Assembly: GCA_902728285.1 (NCBI GenBank)
Contig: CACVBU010000795.1
Span: 1-64,000 of the forward strand
Direction: 5' to 3'
Length of the DNA: 64,000 bases
Origin: Clytia hemisphaerica
Taxonomy: Eukaryota; Cnidaria; Hydrozoa; Leptothecata; Clytiidae
Every line of letters begins with the position of its first letter. The first letter of the stretch is position 1. The notes beneath the pieces are model-generated. The model saw nothing but the letters and a program-made list of their open reading frames with translations, had not been told where the DNA came from and ran no database searches. Of the stretch, positions 45,563 through 64,000 are shown piece after piece. Made by a program: the position numbers and the translations under genes.

Positions 45563-46978
45563 CTAGCCGTTTGATTGTTCATGACTGCGTTTTAAGACAC
45601 GACTTTCTTTTTTCATCTTCGAGTAAGAATCAATTCCGAGATATTGTTGAAGACAAAAAGGCAGATTCTCCTTCAGATACTGGTCATTGTTAAGTCGTAA
45701 GCAAGCTAACCGAGCATGATGTTTTAAACTACGATTAAAAGATGGTAGATAATGCCGTGGTAACAAACTCCTTTCTATGTGGTAAGGATCAAATTCTTTG
45801 GACTCCAATACAATTTCTCGTTTATCCCAATTGAACGTGACATTGTCGAGTTTATCAAATTTAAAAGAGATGACCACATCATTTGATTGTATATCAATCA
45901 GGTTGAAACCAATAAAACATCGGCCAAATATTGGATGTGGTTGAAATTCAATAATGTAGAATTGATCAAAGAATCTTTCAATTTTTGTTTTCTCAGAAAA
46001 ACTATCAAGGAAAATCTCATCCTTTAATTGTAAACCGGTTTCATTTATGTTGAAGATTTGAAAAACTTGACTTTCTTTATCATCGTCGTCAACAGCTCCA
46101 TACACCAGATAACAGAGTGATCCTTTAAGTTGACCAAACTTCATGAAATAATCGTATCCTTGCAATGTGAACTCGATATTGTGGATAAAATATTCGTTAC
46201 CGTAAAAATCAAATGCTAAAAGAGATTTATTTGGATAGTCCATAATGAGTAGCATGTCCAATTCAAGGTTTAAGAAAGTCTTACAGTTCCAAATGGACAT
46301 CAATCCAGTGCTAGGAGAAATATTCCTGATACGTTTGAAAAGGGAGGCTTTTTTCTCATCGAACTTTATGATATCGACACAATAGCGATGTTCAAAATAA
46401 TGTTCCAGAACAACTAAAATGAGGTAGCCATCTTGAAAACAGTGTTCTTGCATAACTTTTGGTGAAATTATTCGGAAATCAGGTGCTACATAATCAAGTT
46501 CTATAGTGTTGTCTATGGTGCATTCAAACGTTGTTGTGAGAACATTTTTTGATAATTGACCAAAGAGTTCTCTCAATGTGCCTGTATGGATGGTCAAAGT
46601 TTTGTTGTTGTTGATTTTATCGTTTCTTTGGAAGAGGAACCATCTTGTCGAAGATGCATCATAGAAAGGTAGATACCAATTCCTGGTAGATGGACATGCT
46701 AACTGAAGTCTTAGTAACTGACATTCAAACTGATTAGAAGAGTCGTTAAAATAATGTACAGGTAGCGTTACATCAACAGGGTGCAGAGTGCTTGGAGGTG
46801 AGATGATACCATTTGAAGCGTACATATAACTGAAATATCTTCCACTGCTATCAAAACCTTTTCCAATGCAATCTCCTTTACCAAACAAATCATCGATTTC
46901 GTAATCACTTTTTGATGAAGTATTTTCAATCGAGGATATGGGCACCAAGTTTTGACGTTGATGGTAGCTCCAAGACAT
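45563..46978 (-). CDS. Intronless gene, 471-aa protein with SOCS-box-like C-terminus
   Basis: A single open frame from ATG 46978; an in-frame stop lies a few codons upstream, which fixes the start. At residues 417-425, SLKHHARLA resembles the Elongin-B/C box (Ser-Leu-x3-Cys-x3-Ala, with Ala for the Cys), and LPFCLQQYL at 439-447 fits the Cullin-5 box (Leu-Pro-x2-Leu-x2-Tyr-Leu). In SOCS-box proteins these recruit a Cullin-5 ubiquitin ligase. The remaining 400 residues have no motif I can name with certainty; repeated beta-strand-like, aromatic-rich segments (GKGFDSSGRYFSYMY, LLIMDYPNKSLLAFDFYGNE) could be a beta-propeller substrate-binding region. The C-terminal 21 residues are basic. A TTGTATTACAG acceptor-like tract at about 47014 allows a spliced 5' leader. 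Inference: ubiquitin-ligase substrate adaptor. Confidence 0.72.
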   Translation of the reverse strand: MSWSYHQRQNLVPISSIENTSSKSDYEIDDLFGKGDCIGKGFDSSGRYFSYMYASNGIISPPSTLHPVDVTLPVHYFNDSSNQFECQLLRLQLACPSTRNWYLPFYDASSTRWFLFQRNDKINNNKTLTIHTGTLRELFGQLSKNVLTTTFECTIDNTIELDYVAPDFRIISPKVMQEHCFQDGYLILVVLEHYFEHRYCVDIIKFDEKKASLFKRIRNISPSTGLMSIWNCKTFLNLELDMLLIMDYPNKSLLAFDFYGNEYFIHNIEFTLQGYDYFMKFGQLKGSLCYLVYGAVDDDDKESQVFQIFNINETGLQLKDEIFLDSFSEKTKIERFFDQFYIIEFQPHPIFGRCFIGFNLIDIQSNDVVISFKFDKLDNVTFNWDKREIVLESKEFDPYHIERSLLPRHYLPSFNRSLKHHARLACLRLNNDQYLKENLPFCLQQYLGIDSYSKMKKESRVLKRSHEQSNG

Positions 46979-48432
46979 TCTTGTTTGCTGTGTTTAATTT
47001 TGTTTTTTAAACTGTAATACAAAGTAGAATGATAAATTATCGATGATGATGATTTTGTTAGGTAAAACCCAACAAGTCAGGGCTAAGAGTTTATTTATTC
47101 GAAGTAATATTATAAGGTCAACGAGGCTAAACACCAAAGTTGAACAACCAGCGGGACTAAAAAGGCTACTTAAAGTTCGAGCCCAACTAAGATATACAGT
47201 CGAATTCCAGGATAAAAGGTCATTCATTGGTTCAATCTAAGATTGGAAAGTAGAGGAGAACGGAACGGGATAACAGCTTTTTTTTATTTTGGGGTCAACT
47301 TTTATTTCATTTAATAGCTTATGTACATTGTGAGTAGGACAAGCAAAAACAGAAAAAAAAGATAAAAAAACGATAAACAAACTAAAAGAGAATATTAAAT
47401 TGTTAAATTGGAAAAATGGTATTCTCTACAATACAACATAATTTATAATTTTCATCTTGTTACAATGAATAAATTGACCTGGAAAAATGCTAGTCATTTC
47501 TGCGAAGAATAGTTGTTAATTAATAAAAACGCTTTTTCCATTTTAAAAGGTTACTCAAAAGCTGATCTACTTGTGCAATTGTCAAAATGCTGAAAGGATA
47601 ATTGTTCGCAAAACGCCAGAGAAATTTTATAAACAAATTTACAAATGGAAAGGGGAATTTTTTGTTCCTACTAATCCTAGAAAATGTTGCATGAGGTCTG
47701 TTAAATATAATTGTTTTTAAGTCCAGGAAAATCTAATTTTGATAAAATTATTTCAGTACTTGTTGAGTGTTTAGAAGTATTCTACCATATTAAAGACAAA
47801 GCTCGATTACCCAAGCATAAACAAAGGATTTTGTACTGAAAATTATTTTAGCAAAAAGTCAAAGTAATCAATCTCCATAACCAGATGTTTGATTGGTCAC
47901 AAGACTTGAAGAATGGTGAGGAAATAACAAAAAAACAACAGTGATACACAGAGACAAATAAAAATCTAAAATTCTGACAAATTGATGACTGGTAGATTGT
48001 GATAGAAGACTTATCTGCCTGTGTGCATAATTGAGGGAAAAATTTGTCAGCATTTTGCAGAAGGACTAACCAATAAGATAGACTGGTTGTTTGTATAAAA
48101 TCTATTTTTAAAAACAATAAATTTAGGAACACGCTAAAGTTTACGATCTCATAAAAAAAGACCGATCCATGAAAAACTTTTCATTGTAAACTCAAATTGA
48201 TTAGGAGCTTAGTTGTTGAGAATCTTGTGAGGCTTTTTCATCAACGAGACAGAAAATGGAGCTTTAAAACGTATCGAAAGGAAAAGCTCAACCTAATTAT
48301 TCGTTAAAGAGCAATATCGACCAGCTCCCTTTCGTTTTCTCAACAATTTCCACCAAACTTCTTCCAAATAAAAAACTTTTCTTTTATCAACATAAATCTA
48401 CATTGGTGTAGTTCGTAGCAGTTACGACTTTG
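46979..48432. other. Intergenic region between SOCS-box-like gene and GSK3 3' end
   Basis: It contains the SOCS-box-like gene's upstream flank and the GSK3 downstream flank. No gene or clear repeat was seen; short frames at 47848-48132 look random. Confidence 0.5.
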
Positions 48433-48438
48433 TTTATT
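48433..48438 (-). promoter_or_regulatory. GSK3 polyadenylation signal
   Basis: AATAAA on the minus strand, 51 bp after the GSK3 stop codon, the first such hexamer downstream. Confidence 0.5.
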
Positions 48439-48488
48439 TACGTTGATTGACTGATTTGGAAAGGATGGCCATCGAAATTCCATTCAAA

Positions 48489-60911
<12,423 letters not shown>

Positions 60912-61701
60912 TTTCCTACTTTACATGACAATAATTTTCACAATCAAATAGTCCAAACAACTGGAAAATGTAACTTTATTTGAGTTCCATATCCAACCAA
61001 TTATATTACTCCTTTGAATTACTTTGCTCTAGCAAGAGCGAGAAAAACTTGAAACACCTCAAAACTTTCACCATAAACAATAATATGTTTTCATGTTGCA
61101 ATATTCACAAAACTTTTTTTGAGTCAAATGCCGAGCACAGCTACGCAAGTCGGCCATGAACATATCCTCTCTTTAATGAAGAGATAAAAGCTGTTATCAC
61201 GAAATGAGGGAGATAACAAACCCGATTTCCCCGATAAATTTATTTGAAAGTTCAATTGCACTATTTTAGGGACAATAAGTACATTAAAGATTAGCTGGCT
61301 GTTTGTAAACATAGCAAGCATTTCCAAATGGAAAGTATTTCTATTCAAATAACCAAGATGAAATCCAGAAATAGCCAATTAACCGAAGTACGGAAATATC
61401 GGGAAACCAACTCGATAGCAGCGTTGATTCATTAGCTCCCGAGTATTGGGCCAGTTCTGTCAAAATCAAAACCGAAAGAGGTTTGTTTTGAAAGAGGCCA
61501 CGGAAAAGAATGGACTTACGTCTTCGAATATAAATTGAAAACATTTTTCGGCAAAATTTTCGCGGATTATTTTTTTCGCGCTCGAAGTTTACCGCAAAAA
61601 GGGAAAAGGGAACAGGGAATGCGGTTTCAGGAAAATCAATGGTATCGAAGTAAACAAACAGGGAAACTGACGTGTAAATTGGTGAGTTGTATAATTGTCT
61701 A
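60912..61701. promoter_or_regulatory. GSK3 upstream flank
   Basis: About 0.8 kb 5' of the GSK3 start codon. I see no TATA box or other decisive promoter element; the 5' UTR boundary cannot be set from sequence alone. Confidence 0.3.
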
Positions 61702-61949
61702 CACGTTTTTTAAATAATTATAAGAACAAACCAAACAAGAACAAATAAAGCTCCAATGGTCAAAATATTAAACAAGTGTTAAGAACATTTTAAGGCTTTG
61801 CGGACATCCGGTTTCTTAGGGGAATGGTCAAAAAACTCGCAAAATGGTGAAAAAATAAGAAAATAGTAAGAGCATTTTTAGGCTGAAATTTAAAAAAGTT
61901 AATAACATCCGAAGGCTGAAAATTATTGGATGTTCTTATAAAAAACGTG
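61702..61949. repeat. TA-flanked CACGTTTTTT MITE (CACGC(T)n group)
   Basis: The ends read CACGTTTTTTAAATAATTAT and, inverted, TTCTTATAAAAAACGTG, with TA on both sides. The interior has AAGAACATTTTAAGGCTTTG and the inverted relative AAGAGCATTTTTAGGCTG. Confidence 0.68.
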
Positions 61950-61967
61950 TACCAACCTCTACTTGAG

Positions 61968-62080
61968 CTGGTCGATCGTGTATTGCTGTGCGATCGACTT
62001 GAGGAAGATTTTCCGCCACTGAAGACTGTACCACTACTCATCAGCAAAGATGCTTTCTTGACCATCCAGTCAAGGTTCAA
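61968..62080 (-). other. Possible exon, Ser/Arg-rich
   Basis: On the minus strand an open segment containing MVKKASLLMSS and SSSSRSHSNTRSTSSS ends at a possible donor (AGAG|GTTGGT, partly next to the MITE). It could be a first exon of an unknown minus-strand gene or a distant GSK3 leader. No homology supports it. Confidence 0.2.
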
Positions 62081-63278
62081 ATATTTTCAATTAATTGTCT
62101 TTGTAAACGTGATGGTATAAAAAGCGAATCCCTTTTCCGTCAACAGTTCTCATACCATTTACGCAAATTCCGCGAATATTAAATTTAGAAATTCCAATGA
62201 AATGAAAAGTAAGGTCTGTCGAAACACCAAGAACTTCAAGTTAACATCTTTCAACAAAAACAAATGATTTAAAGATATACCCCGATGCGGGGAAGAAATT
62301 ATTATCTTCTTCTTCTGTTAATTTTTTACGTATCCATTTTGATTATTTTTCGATTTTTTTGATACCCTAAAACGAGAGATCAATTTACAATCAACAATAA
62401 AATCACAGAGAAAGAAAATACACAAACAGATTAACATCAAAACTTCCTACAAAACTGACAAAAATCATTCAATGACAAAAGGAAAAAGTCAATTTAATTT
62501 ATGCAAAAAAATATTATAAAAGAGAAAATGCTCAGTTTTAATTGCTAAGCCAATTAACCGAGAACAATTAAAAATGTATTGATAAAAGCAAACGATTGAT
62601 TACACAATGCGCTACGTCCAACCCGCTCGCTCTTACAGCGCGCGCGTCATTCGGTTTGTGACATCAAGCCAAATAATAGTATAACACGAAAATCACCCGG
62701 AAGTAACCGTCATGTAAACGGAAACAGCCTTCTTCCGCATTTAATCAATCAGCAATGATAGGCAAAGACATTGAGAACAAGCTTGCGGAAAATACGTAGA
62801 GATAGATAGGAACATCCGAATGCTCCAAAACTATTCGAAGTTGCTATGAAAAATGTGTAATATAGTACCTTATTCCGGTGGAGAGGGGATGGCACTGACC
62901 TTAACAGCCGACAGGGTGTACCGCTTAAGTTCAAAAAGCGGATCCTGTCATCATAGTGCGGAAAGGGGTCTGACCCCCCCTTCTTGGTACCCCCCCCCAA
63001 CCTTAAAAAATGCCTATCCCCCAAGGGTTTTGGGCTACATTTTTTATGGTAAAAAGGGAAGGGAAACAGTAAAGAAAAATTAAGTCTGGCAAATATAATA
63101 CCACTTTTTAGTGAAAATAAAGAACTTCCTTTCATGCAGACCAAATTTCATAACAGTGCTAGAAAATAATCTACAATATTTTTAAGCCCCTCTTCTTAAA
63201 CGACCCCCCCCCTCCTTGCTATCCCCCCATTTTAATGAAAATTTCTGACCCCCCTTCTTCACTTTTTTGGAAGGTGTC
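62081..63278. other. Non-coding stretch
   Basis: AT-rich to 62850, with a GCGCGCGC patch near 62640. Then C-rich runs (ACCCCCCCTTCTTGGTACCC) related to the G-run element to its right. No gene supported; overlapping frames at 62749-63144 are shadows of low-complexity DNA. Confidence 0.45.
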
Positions 63279-63592
63279 ATACTCTAAGGTCCCGAATAGT
63301 AGGGGGGGGTCTGAATAAAAGGGGGGGTTCGAAATTTTTGCAAAATATAATAAACGGGGGGGTCTGAATAAACGGGGGGTCTGAATAAACGGGGGGTCTG
63401 AAAATATTTAGGTAAATAAAGGCTAAAACCAGGCTATTTAGAGCAAAATAAGGGTCCTTCTCTTTGACAGCTGAAAATATTCTTAAAAACTAATAAACGG
63501 GGGGGGGGGTCCTAATAAGAACGGGGGGGGGTCCGAAATATTTTCGAAAATTAATAAGCGGGGGGGGGACGTCTATTCGGGACCTTAGAGTA
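63279..63592. repeat. MITE with G-run tandem units
   Basis: The ends are ACTCTAAGGTCCCGAATAG and, inverted, TATTCGGGACCTTAGAGT. Between them the unit ATAAACGGGGGGGTCTGA repeats about six times with G-runs of 6-10, giving a clear G-quadruplex-forming plus strand. Confidence 0.72.
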
Positions 63593-64000
63593 CCCCCTTA
63601 AGAAAGGGGGGGGGGTCCGAACTATGGTCATATATGAATGTTTGGTAAATTTGGGACCCTGTCAGAACGAAAAATCGTAAGCAATGGAAAGTGGCAAAAA
63701 TGACTAAAGTGAAAGTAGACGAATAAATGAGAATTTTCTTTAATTTTCATCATCCTTAAAATTCTCAAAAAATAACCAAAAGTCAAGTCTGCCAGACACA
63801 CATCTTATTAAAGATTAGTAAATTTGGGACCCTGTCAGATATCTTCAGAGTCTAAAAAAGGGAACTCTGAACAGCGGCACTTCCAAGTGCCTCCCTGGGC
63901 CTTATTCTTCAAAACAGAGATGCTTATTATCAAACTAAATTAAGGAGAAAACTAAGTGTGTTGTAGCAAAATCACATATCCCCCCTCTTCTGAAAAATTT
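63593..64000. other. Non-coding right edge
   Basis: TTTGGGACCCTGTCAGA occurs twice (about 63650 and 63822), a direct repeat spaced by about 172 bp. Nothing else recognised. Confidence 0.45.

Noticed and set aside
62749-63144. 131-codon reverse frame
   Set aside because: It overlaps low-complexity C/G-run sequence and shows no recognisable domain.

Overview
This is animal genomic DNA: AT-rich, with short GT-AG exons in long introns and dense with transposable elements. The supporting signs are an animal-type GSK3 with its inhibitory N-terminal serine site, secreted trypsin-family protease domains, a BEL/Pao retroelement (a group known from animals) and a Copia element primed by an initiator-tRNA fragment. 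The repeat style and BEL proteins remind me of cnidarians, but this is only an impression. Nothing prokaryotic is present (no CRISPR, operons or Shine-Dalgarno sites). One 656-base N gap lies at 27508-28163 and a single N at about 22799.

Layout. 0.25-2.3 kb: a possible small four-exon gene (+). 2.3-5.6 kb: miniature inverted-repeat elements (MITEs). 5.5-13.5 kb: a Copia retrotransposon (- strand) inserted in a MITE and itself carrying two later insertions, a short LTR element without coding capacity inside pol and a long-TIR MITE inside the 5' LTR. 13.7-14.7 kb: a 155-bp tandem repeat split by a TA-flanked MITE. 15.9-22.3 kb: a nine-exon gene (+) for a secreted protein with two complete trypsin domains joined by a proline-rich linker. 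24.8-32.1 kb: a decayed BEL/Pao element (-). 32-45 kb: a mosaic of MITEs, one 2.9-kb inverted-repeat element and a 54-bp palindromic minisatellite. 45.6-47.0 kb: an intronless gene (-) for a protein with a SOCS-box-like C-terminus. 48.5-60.9 kb: an eight-exon GSK3 gene (-) whose introns hold satellite-like repeats and fold-back elements. 61-64 kb: its upstream flank, a MITE, and G-run repeats.

Host genes. Only three are well supported: the double-trypsin protease, GSK3 and the SOCS-box-like protein. They share no evident pathway. GSK3 is a cytoplasmic/nuclear kinase of Wnt and insulin signalling. The SOCS-box-like protein would be a Cullin-5 ubiquitin-ligase adaptor if the motif is real. The protease is extracellular. 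The most unusual items are the tandem protease built by a phase-1 exon-block duplication, the nested retroelements that appear to use two different parts of the same initiator tRNA, the intronless SOCS-box-like gene, and the hairpin-forming 54-bp minisatellite that stays open in frame.
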